Shown in pieces: positions 33,162 through 42,348 of a stretch of 64,000 nucleotides of DNA. The stretch spans positions 239,232 to 303,231 of the forward strand of contig NZ_CSTD01000004.1 of the NCBI RefSeq assembly GCF_001053185.1. The letters are read 5' to 3'. Source of the stretch: Mycobacterium bohemicum DSM 44277. Lineage in GTDB: Bacteria > Actinomycetota > Actinomycetes > Mycobacteriales > Mycobacteriaceae. Each line of letters opens with the position of its first letter. Positions within the stretch are counted from its first letter, which is position 1. The position numbers and the translations under genes are program-made. The notes under the pieces were generated by a model that had not been told where the DNA came from, did no database searches, and saw only the letters and a program-made list of their open reading frames with translations.

Positions 33162-34322
33162 TCAGACCCCGAGGCTGCGGCCGATGATCTCCTTCATGAT
33201 CTCGGTCGTCCCGCCGTAGATCGTCTGCACGCGGGCGTCGAGGTACGAACGGGCAACGGGATATTCGCGCATGTAGCCGTAGCCGCCGTGCAGCTGCAGG
33301 CAGCGGTCGATCACGTACACCTGCTTTTCGGTGGAGTACCACTTGGCCATCGCCGCCTGTTCGGCCGTCAGCTTGTGGTCCAGGTGCAAACGGATGAATT
33401 CGTCGACCATCATGCGGACCACGGTGGTCTCGGTCGCCAATTCGGCGAGCACGAAGCGGCTGTTCTGGAAACTGCCGATCGGCTTGCCAAAGGCCTTGCG
33501 CTCCTTGGTGTATTGCAGGGTCTGCTCCAGCACCTGCTCCATGGCGGCGGCCGCCATGATCGCGATCGAGATGCGTTCCTGCGGCAGGTTCTGCATGAGG
33601 TAGATGAACCCCATGCCCTCTTCGCCCAGCAGGTTCTCGGCCGGAACCTTGACGTCGGTGAACGACAACTCGGCGGTGTCCTGGGCGTCCAGCCCGATCT
33701 TGTCCAGGTGCCGGCCGCGCTCGAAACCTTCCATGCCGCGCTCGACGACGAGCAATGAAAAGCCTTGCGCGCCTTTGTCCGGATCCGTCTGTGCGACGAC
33801 GATCACCAGGTCGGAGTTGATCCCGTTGGTAATGAACGTCTTTGACCCGTTAAGCACGTAATGGTCGCCCTGCTTGACCGCGCGGGTCTTGATGCCCTGC
33901 AGGTCACTGCCGGTCCCGGGCTCGGTCATGGCGATGGCGGTGATGATTTCGCCGGTGCAGAACTTCGGCAGCCAGCGCTGTTTCTGCTCCTCGGTGGTCA
34001 GCGCGAGCAGGTACGGAGCCACGATGTCGTTGTGCAGGCCGAAACCGATTCCGCTGTAACGCCCGACGCTGGTTTCCTCGGTGATGATCGTGTTGTACCG
34101 GAAGTCGGGGTTACCCCCGCCGCCGTATTCCTCGGGCACGGCCATGCCGAGGAAGCCCTGTTTGCCGGCCTCGAGCCACACCCCGCGGTCGACGATCTTC
34201 GCCTTCTCCCATTCGTCGTGATAGGGCGCGACGTGGCGGTCGAGGAAGCCCCGGTAAGACTCCCGGAACAGATCGTGTTCGGGCTCGAAAAGAGTGCGCT
34301 GGTACTTGACGGCACTGCTCAT
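33162..34322 (-). CDS. fadE20: Acyl-CoA dehydrogenase FadE20
   Basis: 386 residues. FAD-dependent alpha,beta-dehydrogenation of acyl-CoA in beta-oxidation. Family landmarks: AITATAMTEPG-type motif IITAIAMTEPGTGSDLQGIK, LNGSKTFITNG, the FAD/CoA stretch SFQNSRFVLAELATETTVV, and RCLQLHGGYGYMREYPVAR with the downstream YGGTTEIMKEII; the catalytic Glu lies in YGGTTE. Start ATG 34322 gives MSSAVKYQRTL and the same length as M. tuberculosis FadE20. A perfect TetR-type palindrome precedes the gene. Confidence 0.95.
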   Translation of the reverse strand: MSSAVKYQRTLFEPEHDLFRESYRGFLDRHVAPYHDEWEKAKIVDRGVWLEAGKQGFLGMAVPEEYGGGGNPDFRYNTIITEETSVGRYSGIGFGLHNDIVAPYLLALTTEEQKQRWLPKFCTGEIITAIAMTEPGTGSDLQGIKTRAVKQGDHYVLNGSKTFITNGINSDLVIVVAQTDPDKGAQGFSLLVVERGMEGFERGRHLDKIGLDAQDTAELSFTDVKVPAENLLGEEGMGFIYLMQNLPQERISIAIMAAAAMEQVLEQTLQYTKERKAFGKPIGSFQNSRFVLAELATETTVVRMMVDEFIRLHLDHKLTAEQAAMAKWYSTEKQVYVIDRCLQLHGGYGYMREYPVARSYLDARVQTIYGGTTEIMKEIIGRSLGV

Positions 34323-34364
34323 GGGACGACCTTCCGGCGAATGGAGACTGTGCCGCCCAACATA

Positions 34365-34384
34365 TACCAACCGGACGGTTGGTA
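34365..34384. promoter_or_regulatory. TetR-type operator upstream of fadE20
   Basis: TACCAACCG-GA-CGGTTGGTA is a perfect 9-bp inverted repeat with a 2-bp spacer, 43 bp upstream of the fadE20 start. Sites with CCAACCG-N2-CGGTTGG arms are typical of TetR-family repressors of fatty-acid catabolism in actinobacteria. No regulator gene is adjacent, so the cognate protein acts in trans. Confidence 0.75.
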
Positions 34385-34485
34385 GACAGTGAGGCGACCC
34401 GTCGGCGCTCCTTTTGGCGGCGCGACACTGAACTCACGCACACGACACGCCGGGACGGGTGTGCGTGGTTACAGCCTCAGCGCGC

Positions 34486-35919
34486 TTAGCGGGCGGCAAA
34501 CGCCTGCAGGCTGGCCGCCAGCGCGGCCGGCACGCGCGCCTTGATCCGGGTGCCCTCGGGGTTGTGTTCCTCCTGCTGCACCCGGCCGTCGGCGTGCAGG
34601 CGTGCGACCAGGTCCCCGCGGTCATACGGGATCACCACGTCGACGGCCGCGTCGCTGGGGGCGGCGAGCTCGCCGATGCGCCGCCGCAGGGCGTCGATGC
34701 CGTCGCCGGTGCGCGCCGAGACGAACACCGCGCCGGGCAGGGCGTGCCGAAGCTTGGCCAGCGCCAGGTCGCTGGCCGCGTCGATCTTGTTCACCACCAG
34801 CAGCTCGGGCGGGGCGTCGCCGCGATGGTCGGCGACCACCTCCCCGATCACCTGGCGCACGGCGTTGATCTGCGCCAGCGGGTTGGCGTCGGAGCCGTCG
34901 ACCACGTGAACCAGCAGGTCGGCGTCGACGACCTCCTCCAGCGTGGAGCGGAAGGCCTCAACCAGCTGGGTGGGCAGGTGCCGGACGAAGCCGACGGTGT
35001 CGGTGAGCACGAACGGGCGGCCGTCGGAGAACTGCGCGCGCCGGGTGGTGGGTTCCAGCGTGGCGAACAGCGCGTCCTGAACGAGCACGCCCGCCCCGGT
35101 CAGCGCGTTGAGCAGGCTGGACTTGCCGGCGTTGGTGTAGCCGACGATCGCGACCGACGGCGCGTCGCTGGCCAGCCGCCGGCTGCGCTGGGTGTCGCGG
35201 ACCTGCTTCATGTCCTTGATGTCGCGGCGCAGCTTGGACATCCGCTCGCGGATGCGGCGGCGATCGGTCTCGATCTTGGTTTCACCGGGACCCCGCAGGC
35301 CCACTCCCCCGCCGCTGCCGCCGGCGCGGCCGCCGGCCTGCCGGGACATCGACTCACCCCAGCCGCGCAGCCGGGGCAGCATGTACTCCATCTGGGCCAG
35401 CGACACCTGCGCCTTGCCCTCCCGGCTGGTGGCGTGCTGGGCGAAGATGTCCAATATCAGCGCGGTGCGGTCGATGACCTTGACCTTGACCGCCTTCTCC
35501 AGCGCCGTGAGCTGCGCCGGGGACAGCTCGCCGTCGCAGATGACGGTGTCGGCGCCGGTGGCCAGCACCACCTCACGCAACTCGGCGGCCTTGCCGGAAC
35601 CGATGTAGGTGGCCGGATCCGGCTTGTCGCGGCGCTGGATGAGCGCCTCGAGGACCTGCGAACCGGCGGTTTCGGCCAGGGCCGCGAGCTCGGCCATGCT
35701 GGCCTGGCTGTCGGCCGAGGTGCCGTCGGTCCAGACGCCCACCAGGACGACGCGCTCCAGCCGCAGCTGGCGGTATTCGACCTCCGAGACGTCGGTGAGC
35801 TCGGTCGACAGGCCCGCGACGCGGCGCAGCGCGGAGCGGTCTTCGAGGGCGAGTTCGCCGGTGCTGGGCTCGGGCAGCGGCTCGCGCAGCGGCTGGGGAG
35901 AGTTCTCGGGATTCGTCAT
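34486..35919 (-). CDS. hflX: Ribosome-associated GTPase HflX
   Basis: 477 residues from ATG 35919 (MTNPENSPQPL). N-terminal HflX domain (VEYRQLRLERVVLVGVWTDG, DPATYIGSGKAAELREVV, ICDGELSPAQ) followed by the coiled coil GPGETKIETDRRRIRERM and a GTPase domain: G1 IVGYTNAGKSSLLNALTG, G3 LTDTVGFVRHLP, G4 LVVNKIDAASD, G5 VFVSARTGDG. Splits stalled or hibernating ribosomes under stress; linked to macrolide tolerance in mycobacteria. Downstream of dapF-miaA in the same direction. Confidence 0.96.
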   Translation of the reverse strand: MTNPENSPQPLREPLPEPSTGELALEDRSALRRVAGLSTELTDVSEVEYRQLRLERVVLVGVWTDGTSADSQASMAELAALAETAGSQVLEALIQRRDKPDPATYIGSGKAAELREVVLATGADTVICDGELSPAQLTALEKAVKVKVIDRTALILDIFAQHATSREGKAQVSLAQMEYMLPRLRGWGESMSRQAGGRAGGSGGGVGLRGPGETKIETDRRRIRERMSKLRRDIKDMKQVRDTQRSRRLASDAPSVAIVGYTNAGKSSLLNALTGAGVLVQDALFATLEPTTRRAQFSDGRPFVLTDTVGFVRHLPTQLVEAFRSTLEEVVDADLLVHVVDGSDANPLAQINAVRQVIGEVVADHRGDAPPELLVVNKIDAASDLALAKLRHALPGAVFVSARTGDGIDALRRRIGELAAPSDAAVDVVIPYDRGDLVARLHADGRVQQEEHNPEGTRIKARVPAALAASLQAFAAR

Positions 35920-35965
35920 AGGCAATAACAGATGATGCACGCGAAATCGGTGGCGTGCATCCGAA

Positions 35966-36838
35966 TTAACGCTGCTGTGCGTGCCACCATTCCCCGCTGA
36001 TCTCCCCGTGGGCCACCAGCACCGAAGGGCCCCGCAGGTAACTGGTCGCCTCGGTGATGCTGACGACGACGTCGCCGCCGGGCACGCGCACCGTCAGGCT
36101 CCCGGTCTGGGCACCGTCGCCGGCCAGCGCGGCCACCGCGGCCGCGACCGTTCCCGTGCCGCAGGACCGGGTTTCCCCGACGCCGCGCTCGTGGACGCGC
36201 ATCCGGACCACCCCGCCTGCCGGGGCCGTCAGCACCTCGACGTTGACCCCGTCCGGGAACTGGCCGCGGTCGTAGCGCACCGGCGCCGCGACGTCGAGGG
36301 CCGCCAGCCCCTCGGCGGTCAGGTCGCGGTCCATGCACGCCAGGTGTGGATTGCCCACGTCCACGGCGAGGCCGGCGAACCGCCGTCCGCCGATGACGGC
36401 CTCTCCCGGCCCGAGCGCATTGGCTTTGCCCATGTCGACGGTGACGTCGGCGCAGCTGGCGTCCACGCGGTGCACGGTGACCGGCCGGGGGCCGGCCAGC
36501 GACGCGACCACGAAGTCGGCGCGGGATTCCAGGCCGCTGGTCCGCAGGTAATGCGCGAACACCCGGACGCCGTTGCCGCACATCTGGGCGGTCGAGCCGT
36601 CGGCGTTGCGGTAGTCCATGTACCAGTCGCCCGCGTTCACCCCGTCGGGCAGGCGGTCCAGCACGCCGGCGGCCAGCGCCGCGCCGGCGGTGGTGACGCG
36701 CAGGACGCCGTCTGCGCCCAACCCCCGTCGCCGGTCGCACAGCGCGGCCACCCGGGCCGCGTCCAGCGTCAGCCCGGCGTCGAGGTCGGGCAGCAGCACG
36801 AAATCGTTTTCGGTGCCGTGGCCCTTGGCAAATCTCAC
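35966..36838 (-). CDS. dapF: Diaminopimelate epimerase
   Basis: Interconverts LL- and meso-diaminopimelate for lysine and peptidoglycan. 290 residues. Two catalytic Cys are in MCGNGVRVFAHYL and RSCGTGTVAAAVAAL; FAKGHGTENDFVLLP at the N-terminus and DMGKANAL, DVGNPHLACM are family signatures. The start is GTG 36838 (MRFAKGHG); longer frames upstream run into the miaA gene. Five bases separate it from the miaA stop. Confidence 0.95.
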   Translation of the reverse strand: MRFAKGHGTENDFVLLPDLDAGLTLDAARVAALCDRRRGLGADGVLRVTTAGAALAAGVLDRLPDGVNAGDWYMDYRNADGSTAQMCGNGVRVFAHYLRTSGLESRADFVVASLAGPRPVTVHRVDASCADVTVDMGKANALGPGEAVIGGRRFAGLAVDVGNPHLACMDRDLTAEGLAALDVAAPVRYDRGQFPDGVNVEVLTAPAGGVVRMRVHERGVGETRSCGTGTVAAAVAALAGDGAQTGSLTVRVPGGDVVVSITEATSYLRGPSVLVAHGEISGEWWHAQQR

Positions 36839-36842
36839 CTGT

Positions 36843-37415
36843 TCAGGGTACGTGCCGCCACGCCCGCACGGCGGCATCGACCAGTTCGGCATCGCGGGCG
36901 TCCAGCCACTGCACCCGGTGGTCGCGGCGGAACCACGACCGCTGCCGTCGCACGTAGCGCCGGGTGCCCACGTAGGTCTGCTCGCGCGCCTCCCGGATCC
37001 GCTCGGGCCCCCCGCCTGCGTCGATCGCGGCGATCACCTGGGCGTACCCCAGGGCGCGCGAGGCGGTGACCCCGTCGCGCAGACCCGCGCGCAGCAGCCC
37101 CTCGACCTCGCCGAGAAGCCCCCGGTCGAACATGGCGTCGGTCCGCCTGGCCAGCCGCTCGTCGAGAACGTCTGTGTCGCAGTCCAATCCGACGATCGCG
37201 GTGTCCCACCTCGGGGCGCCGATCCTCGGCGCCGACGCGGCGAACGGCCGCCCGGTCAGCTCGACGACCTCCAGCGCCCGCACCGTGCGGCGGCCGTCGG
37301 TGGGCAGGATCGCGGCGGCCGCGTCCGGGTCGCGGCGGGCCAGCTCGGCGGCCGCTCCCGCGACCTCGGGGACCAGCACGGGCGCCGAGGGGACGATCGC
37401 AATGGCGCTCAGCAC
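36843..37415 (-). CDS. miaA: Fusion of the Rv2728c N-terminus to the C-terminal half of MiaA
   Basis: 190 residues from GTG 37415. The first 20 or so (MLSAIAIVPSAPVLVPEVAG) are the N-terminus of an Rv2728c-type protein. From about residue 24 (ELARRDPDAAAAILPTDGRR) the sequence is the C-terminal part of tRNA dimethylallyltransferase, including GRPFAASAPRIGAPRWDTAI, RALGYAQVIAAIDAG and QRSWFRRDHRVQWLD. The MiaA P-loop (GPTGAGKS) and substrate Asp, in the missing ~140 residues, are absent, so the product cannot be an active transferase. A single in-frame deletion of about 1 kb between two adjacent genes explains it; the junction is near 37338-37355. Confidence 0.85.
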   Translation of the reverse strand: MLSAIAIVPSAPVLVPEVAGAAAELARRDPDAAAAILPTDGRRTVRALEVVELTGRPFAASAPRIGAPRWDTAIVGLDCDTDVLDERLARRTDAMFDRGLLGEVEGLLRAGLRDGVTASRALGYAQVIAAIDAGGGPERIREAREQTYVGTRRYVRRQRSWFRRDHRVQWLDARDAELVDAAVRAWRHVP

Positions 37416-37456
37416 GCCACCAAACTAGTGCCTCGCCGGCGGGGCGCGCGGCGAAG

Positions 37457-38428
37457 CTAGGTGATCGTCCGGCCGCCGTCGGACGAGGCGGGGGCTACCC
37501 CCTCGCCCGGGGCTTCCGGCGCGATGCTTTCGTGCGCACCGTCGAGGTCGACGTCGCGGCCCACCTCGGCGGCCATCGAGGCGGCCTCGCCGCGGGCCAG
37601 CGCAACGGTGGCGACGATGACCATCGCCACCGCGGCGACGAGAACGACCGCCAGGGGGCCCCGTGCGCCGAGCGTCTCGCCGAGCACGGTGACGCCCAGG
37701 ACGCCGGCCACCACGGGCTTGGCGACGGTCATCGTCGGCAGGGAAGCGGTCAGTGCACCGGCGCGAAACGCCGACTGCTGGAAGACCATTCCGCACAGGG
37801 CGACCAGCAGCCACGGATAGAACTCGGGGGCGCGCAGCACGTTCCCCGGCCCTCCTTCGGCCACCTCGACGACCCCCTTGGTCAGCACGGCGAACAACGC
37901 CAGCGACGAACCCGCCACCAGCGCCAGCAGGATCGCGGCGATCGGACGCCCCCGCCAGACCCGCGCCGCGAGCACGCACAGCACCAGCGCGGGGCCCATC
38001 ACCACGGCGACGATCAGCCACGTGGACAGCGACGCCCGTTGCCGGCCGGACGCAGGGTCACCAACGATGATCACCACCGCCAGCGAGGCGGCCAGCACGA
38101 CCGCCCACATCCATTCCCAGCGGGTCGTGCGGTGGTGGCTCAGCTTCGCATAGATCGGCAGGGCGAACAGCAGCGCGGACACCTGCAGGGCCGTGACCAG
38201 CACCACCGAGCCCCAGGCCAGGGCCCCGGCCTGCAGGCTGTAGTTGACGATCGCCGCCAGGCCCCCCATCCACCAGCGCTTGTCGCGCAGGGACATGCGG
38301 AACAACTCCAGATGCCCGACTTCCTTGTCGGTGATCTCCTGCGCGGACCGTTGCCGGATCACGTCGCCCACCGCGGAGGCCAGCGCCGCGCACAGCGCGA
38401 TCAGCGCCGCGACGTCCACCTTCGTCAT
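37457..38428 (-). CDS. DMT-type multispanning membrane protein (Rv2729c-like)
   Basis: 323 residues, about nine to ten membrane spans (for example VAALIALCAALASAVGDVI, SVVLVTALQVSALLFALPIY, WMWAVVLAASLAVVIIVG, LSTWLIVAVVMGPALVLCVL, AAILLALVAGSSLALFAVL, PLAVVLVAAVAMVIVATVAL). Two similar halves suggest an EamA/DMT transporter fold. A cytoplasmic tail ends APASSDGGRTIT. Start ATG 38428 follows AAGGGG. Substrate unknown. In H37Rv it is followed by Rv2728c and miaA, which here are fused. Confidence 0.85.
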   Translation of the reverse strand: MTKVDVAALIALCAALASAVGDVIRQRSAQEITDKEVGHLELFRMSLRDKRWWMGGLAAIVNYSLQAGALAWGSVVLVTALQVSALLFALPIYAKLSHHRTTRWEWMWAVVLAASLAVVIIVGDPASGRQRASLSTWLIVAVVMGPALVLCVLAARVWRGRPIAAILLALVAGSSLALFAVLTKGVVEVAEGGPGNVLRAPEFYPWLLVALCGMVFQQSAFRAGALTASLPTMTVAKPVVAGVLGVTVLGETLGARGPLAVVLVAAVAMVIVATVALARGEAASMAAEVGRDVDLDGAHESIAPEAPGEGVAPASSDGGRTIT

Positions 38429-38799
38429 GGGAACCCCCTTACCAGCGTTGCGACCAGCGTTCCCTACGAAAGCTGCCTGTACACGTGACGTTTGATACCG
38501 GTTAAGCCAGAACCACTGTAGTGCGGGCGGGCCGGCGGTCTCGATACGACGGGCCGCGATCGTCCAACTACTTGTACTCGACGATGCTATGCCCGACTGG
38601 GCGCGGCCTTCGCGCCGGCAAATCCCGCCCGCAAGGTTGCACCGTGCGCCCCGCCAAGCTGCTTGAATACTGTGGGAACGGTTACGGAGCACCCGATGGA
38701 CGCCTAGCGACGCCGTCGGGGCCGGGCCGATCGCACGGGTGCCGCTTCGCGCGGCAGGTGCGCGGGCTTGCACCCGCGCGAAAGGGTGGTGACGAGCGC
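38429..38799. other. 371-bp divergent intergenic region
   Basis: Lies between the DMT-type gene (minus) and the DUF349 gene (plus). A short GC-rich hairpin, CGCGGG-CTTGCA-CCCGCG, at 38761-38778 is 22 bp before the DUF349 start. The frame upstream of that start is open but has no conserved sequence. Rv2730 of H37Rv is not recognisable. Confidence 0.45.
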
Positions 38800-40161
38800 A
38801 TGACGGCTGACGAGCCCCGCACCGACGAAGCGGCCGGCCCGGTTTCGGTGCCCCCTCCGGGGCCCCCGCCCCGTCCCAGGCCCGGTCCCCGGCCCACCCC
38901 GGGTCCGCGGCCCAGCCACCCGGTGGCCCGCCCGGTCGCGGCGGCCCCGCACAGCGATCCGCGCAAGTTCGGACGAGTCGACGACGACGGCACGGTGTGG
39001 CTGATCAGCGCGGCCGGCGAGCGCGTCATCGGCTCGTGGCAGGCCGGTGAGCCGGACGCGGCGTTCGCCCACTTCGGCCGCCGGTTCGACGACCTGAGCA
39101 CCGAGATCACGCTCCTGGAGGAGCGGCTGGCGGCCGGGACCGGCGACGCCCGCAAGATCAAGGCCAGCGCCGGCGCGCTGGCCGAGGCGCTGCCGACGGC
39201 GTCCGTGCTGGGTGACGTCGACGCCCTGGCGGCCCGCTTGACCGGCCTGGCCGAGCGGGCCGACGCGGCCATCGCGGCGGACCGCTCCCGGCGCGAGGAG
39301 CACCGGGCCGCCCAGACGGCCCGCAAGGAGGCGTTGGCCGCGGAGGCCGAGGACCTCGCCGCGAACTCGACCCAGTGGAAGGCGGCCGGCGACCGGCTGC
39401 GCGCGATCCTCGACGAGTGGAAGACGATCACCGGCCTGGACCGCAAGGTCGATGACGCGCTGTGGAAGCGGTATTCCGCGGCCCGGGAGTCCTTCAACCG
39501 GCGGCGCGGCTCGCACTTCTCCGAGCTGGACCGGGAACGTTCCGGGGTCCGGCAGGCCAAGGAACTTCTGTGCGAGCGGGCCGAGGAGCTGTCCGGCTCG
39601 ACGGACTGGGGCGCCACCAGCGCGGAGTTCCGCAAGCTGCTCACCGAGTGGAAGGCGGCGGGGCGGGTCTCCCGCGAACTCGACGATGCCCTGTGGCACC
39701 GGTTCAAGGCCGCTCAGGACGCGTTCTTCACCGCCCGCAACGCGGCGACCGCGGAGAAGGACGCGGAGTTGCACGCCAACGCCGCGGCCAAAGAGGCGCT
39801 GCTGGCCGAGGCGGAGAAGCTCGACACCGCCAACCACGAGGCCGCCCGGGCCGCGCTGCGTTCGATCGCGGACAGGTGGGATGCGATCGGCCGGGTGCCG
39901 CGGGAACGTTCCGCCGAGCTGGAGCGGCGGCTGCGCGCCGTGGAGAAGAAGGTGCGCGACGCCGGCGACACCGGTTGGTCCGATCCGCAGGCGCAGGCCA
40001 GGGCCGAGCAGTTCCGGACCCGGGCGCAGCAGTACGAGCAGCAGGCGCAGAAGGCGGCCGCGGCGGGACGCACCAAAGAGGCCGAAGAGGCCAGCGCCAA
40101 CGCCGAACAGTGGCGTCAGTGGGCCGATGCGGCCGCGCAGGCGCTGACCCGCAGGTCGTAG
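38800..40161 (+). CDS. DUF349 coiled-coil protein (Rv2731-like)
   Basis: 453 residues. A proline-rich N-terminus (PPPGPPPRPRPGPRPTPGP) precedes a long helical region made of several DUF349 units, each with a conserved Trp and basic residues (STQWKAAGDRLRAILDEWK, STDWGATSAEFRKLLTEWK, LRSIADRWDAIGRVPRERS). DUF349 proteins are elongated coiled-coil proteins of unknown function. Start ATG 38800 is the first with homology (MTADEPRTDEAAG). Confidence 0.85.
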   Translation: MTADEPRTDEAAGPVSVPPPGPPPRPRPGPRPTPGPRPSHPVARPVAAAPHSDPRKFGRVDDDGTVWLISAAGERVIGSWQAGEPDAAFAHFGRRFDDLSTEITLLEERLAAGTGDARKIKASAGALAEALPTASVLGDVDALAARLTGLAERADAAIAADRSRREEHRAAQTARKEALAAEAEDLAANSTQWKAAGDRLRAILDEWKTITGLDRKVDDALWKRYSAARESFNRRRGSHFSELDRERSGVRQAKELLCERAEELSGSTDWGATSAEFRKLLTEWKAAGRVSRELDDALWHRFKAAQDAFFTARNAATAEKDAELHANAAAKEALLAEAEKLDTANHEAARAALRSIADRWDAIGRVPRERSAELERRLRAVEKKVRDAGDTGWSDPQAQARAEQFRTRAQQYEQQAQKAAAAGRTKEAEEASANAEQWRQWADAAAQALTRRS

Positions 40162-40164
40162 CGG

Positions 40165-40746
40165 TCAGGACCCCGGCGGGCGCTTGTCGTCGAAGGTGTC
40201 CAGCAGCGTGACCGACTGCTGTTCCTTGGCCAGCCGGCGCCGTTCCTCCTCGGCCGCGAGTTGGACGATGGTCCGCGTCCAGACCACGCGGGCCCATTGA
40301 AACGTCAGGGCGGCGACGGTGACCCAGGCGAGGATCAGCCCGATGCCGGGGCCGGGGTGGCCCGAGGCGACGGTCTGGCGCGACCAGACGGCCAACAGCC
40401 CGGCGGCGCAGGCGATCGCCGACCCCGCCAGCGCGATCCAGGCCAGCGCCCAGCGCCGGGTCATCAACGCCAGCATCGAGAAGCCGACGCCGAAAACCAG
40501 CGTGAGCCAGGTGAATACGCGCGACGGCAGGGCCACCGCCGCGGCGCTGGCGCCGTGGCTGCCGAACAGCACATCCCAGCCGCGCACGCTGCCGGTGTGG
40601 GGCAGCACGAACGTTCCCAGCAGCACGAACACCAGAATGGCCAGCACGAAACCCCTCGGACCGGGGTCGATCTCGCTGGCCACCCGCCGTTCGGCGGCCT
40701 CGATCTCGATGCGCAGGGCGGCGAGGTCGGTGTGTTCTTTCTTCAT
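40165..40746 (-). CDS. Conserved membrane protein (Rv2732c-like)
   Basis: 193 residues. An N-terminal helical segment (LAALRIEIEAAERRVASEID) precedes four membrane spans (FVLAILVFVLLGTFVL, FTWLTLVFGVGFSMLAL, LAWIALAGSAIACAAGLLAV, LILAWVTVAALTFQWARVVW) and a charged tail (AAEEERRRLAKEQQ). Start ATG 40746 overlaps the miaB stop as ATGA and has GGAAGGA upstream. In mycobacteria this protein is required for normal growth; molecular role unknown. Confidence 0.85.
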   Translation of the reverse strand: MKKEHTDLAALRIEIEAAERRVASEIDPGPRGFVLAILVFVLLGTFVLPHTGSVRGWDVLFGSHGASAAAVALPSRVFTWLTLVFGVGFSMLALMTRRWALAWIALAGSAIACAAGLLAVWSRQTVASGHPGPGIGLILAWVTVAALTFQWARVVWTRTIVQLAAEEERRRLAKEQQSVTLLDTFDDKRPPGS

Positions 40747-42296
40747 CGTGCACATCCTTCCGCGGAGGCTTGCGGTGGTGAGGGGGCCAGCCCGACGGCG
40801 GGCATCCCAAGGCCCACGCCGGAGGCGCGCTGACCGGCCGCGTGCGCGTCACCCGCGCGGGTGCGGCGGTGGGCGAGGATGCCCGCGTCCGCGATGAGGT
40901 GATGGGGCGCCGCCTCGGTGACCACCGTGGTGACGATGTCGCCGGGGCGCACCGCCGGGTCGGCCGCGAAGTGGACCAGCCGCCCGTCGCGTGCGCGGCC
41001 GGTCATGCGCGCCGTGCGGCTGTCCTTGCGTCCCTCGCCGGTGGCGACGAGCAATTCGACGGTCTGGCCGATCAGCGCGCGGTTACCCTCCAGCGATATC
41101 GACTCCTGCAGCTCCACCAGCCGCTCATAGCGTTCCTGGACAACGGCTTTCGGCACCTGCCCGGGCAGCTCGGCGGCCGGGGTGCCGGGCCGCTTGGAGT
41201 ACTGGAAGGTGAAGGCCGCCGCGAACCGGGCCTGCCGGACGACGTCCAGCGTTGCCGCGAAGTCCTCTTCGGTCTCACCGGGGAAGCCGACGATGAGGTC
41301 GGTGGTGATGGCCGCGTGCGGCATGGCCGCCCGCACCCGGTCGATGATGCCGAGATAGCGGTCGGCGCGGTAGGACCGGCGCATCGCGCGCAGCACCCGG
41401 TCGGATCCCGATTGCAGCGGCATGTGCAGGGCGGGGCAGACATTCGGCGTCTGCGCCATCGCCTCGATCACGTCGTCGGTGAACTCGGCCGGATGCGGCG
41501 AGGTGAACCGCACCCGTTCCAGGCCGTCGACGGCGCCGCAGGCGCGCAGCAGCTTGGCGAAGGCGCCGCGATCCCGGGGCTGCGCCGGGTCGGCGAACGA
41601 AACCCCGTAGGCGTTGACGTTCTGGCCGAGCAGCGTCACCTCCAGGACGCCGTCGTCCACCAGCGATCGCACCTCGGCCAGGACGTCGGCGGGGTTGCGG
41701 TCGACCTCCTTGCCGCGCAGCGCCGGGACGATGCAGAACGTGCACGTGTTGTTGCACCCGACCGAGATGGAAACCCAAGCGGCATAGGCGGATTCGCGGG
41801 CACTCGGCAGCGACGACGGGAACTCCCGCAGGGCCTCGGCGATTTCCACCTGGGCGACCTTGTTGTGCCGCGCCCGGTCGAGCAGCGTGGGCAGCGACCC
41901 GATGTTGTGGGTGCCGAACACGACGTCGACCCACGGCGCCTTGCGCAGCAGCGCCTCCCGGTCCTTCTGCGCCAGGCAGCCGCCGACCGCGATCTGCATC
42001 TCGGGGTTGCCCCGCTTGCGCGGCGCCAGGTGGCTGAGGTTGCCGTACAGCTTGTTGTCGGCGTTCTCGCGCACCGCGCAGGTGTTGAAGACCACCACGT
42101 CGGCTTCCCCGAACTGGGCACCCTCGGCCGCCCGCTGGTAGCCGGCCGCTTCGAGCAGGCCCGCCAACCGCTCGGAGTCGTGGACGTTCATCTGGCAGCC
42201 GTAGGTGCGGACCTGATAGGTGCGCGCCGACGCGGGGCCCGGCCCCGACGGCGCCGCCGGCGCCCCCAGGGCCTCTCGCGCCACCAACGAAGTCAC
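40743..42296 (-). CDS. miaB: tRNA methylthiotransferase MiaB
   Basis: 517 residues. Radical-SAM enzyme that adds the 2-methylthio group to i6A37 of tRNA. N-terminal UPF0004 domain with three Cys (YGCQMNVHDSER, FNTCAVRENADN, VGGCLAQKDREA), radical-SAM cluster CNNTCTFC in SISVGCNNTCTFCIVPAL, and C-terminal TRAM domain. Start is GTG 42296 (MTSLVAREALG). Its substrate i6A37 is made by MiaA, whose gene is broken in this window, so MiaB may lack substrate here. Overlaps the next gene by four bases. Confidence 0.95.
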   Translation of the reverse strand: MTSLVAREALGAPAAPSGPGPASARTYQVRTYGCQMNVHDSERLAGLLEAAGYQRAAEGAQFGEADVVVFNTCAVRENADNKLYGNLSHLAPRKRGNPEMQIAVGGCLAQKDREALLRKAPWVDVVFGTHNIGSLPTLLDRARHNKVAQVEIAEALREFPSSLPSARESAYAAWVSISVGCNNTCTFCIVPALRGKEVDRNPADVLAEVRSLVDDGVLEVTLLGQNVNAYGVSFADPAQPRDRGAFAKLLRACGAVDGLERVRFTSPHPAEFTDDVIEAMAQTPNVCPALHMPLQSGSDRVLRAMRRSYRADRYLGIIDRVRAAMPHAAITTDLIVGFPGETEEDFAATLDVVRQARFAAAFTFQYSKRPGTPAAELPGQVPKAVVQERYERLVELQESISLEGNRALIGQTVELLVATGEGRKDSRTARMTGRARDGRLVHFAADPAVRPGDIVTTVVTEAAPHHLIADAGILAHRRTRAGDAHAAGQRASGVGLGMPAVGLAPSPPQASAEGCAR

Positions 42297-42348
42297 GGAG
42301 CCATGGTACGGCGACCGGACGGCGGCCGAGAAACCGCAGCTCAGGGCT

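Noticed and set aside
33005..33187. Small plus-strand frame with a TVREALRRTN stretch
   Set aside because: No ribosome site, overlaps the end of fadE20 in antisense, and no family recognised; left as a note in the intergenic entry.
37457..38773. Longer start for the DMT-type membrane protein
   Set aside because: The extra N-terminal 115 codons lack homology and hydrophobic pattern; the ATG at 38428 with AAGGGG upstream fits the family.
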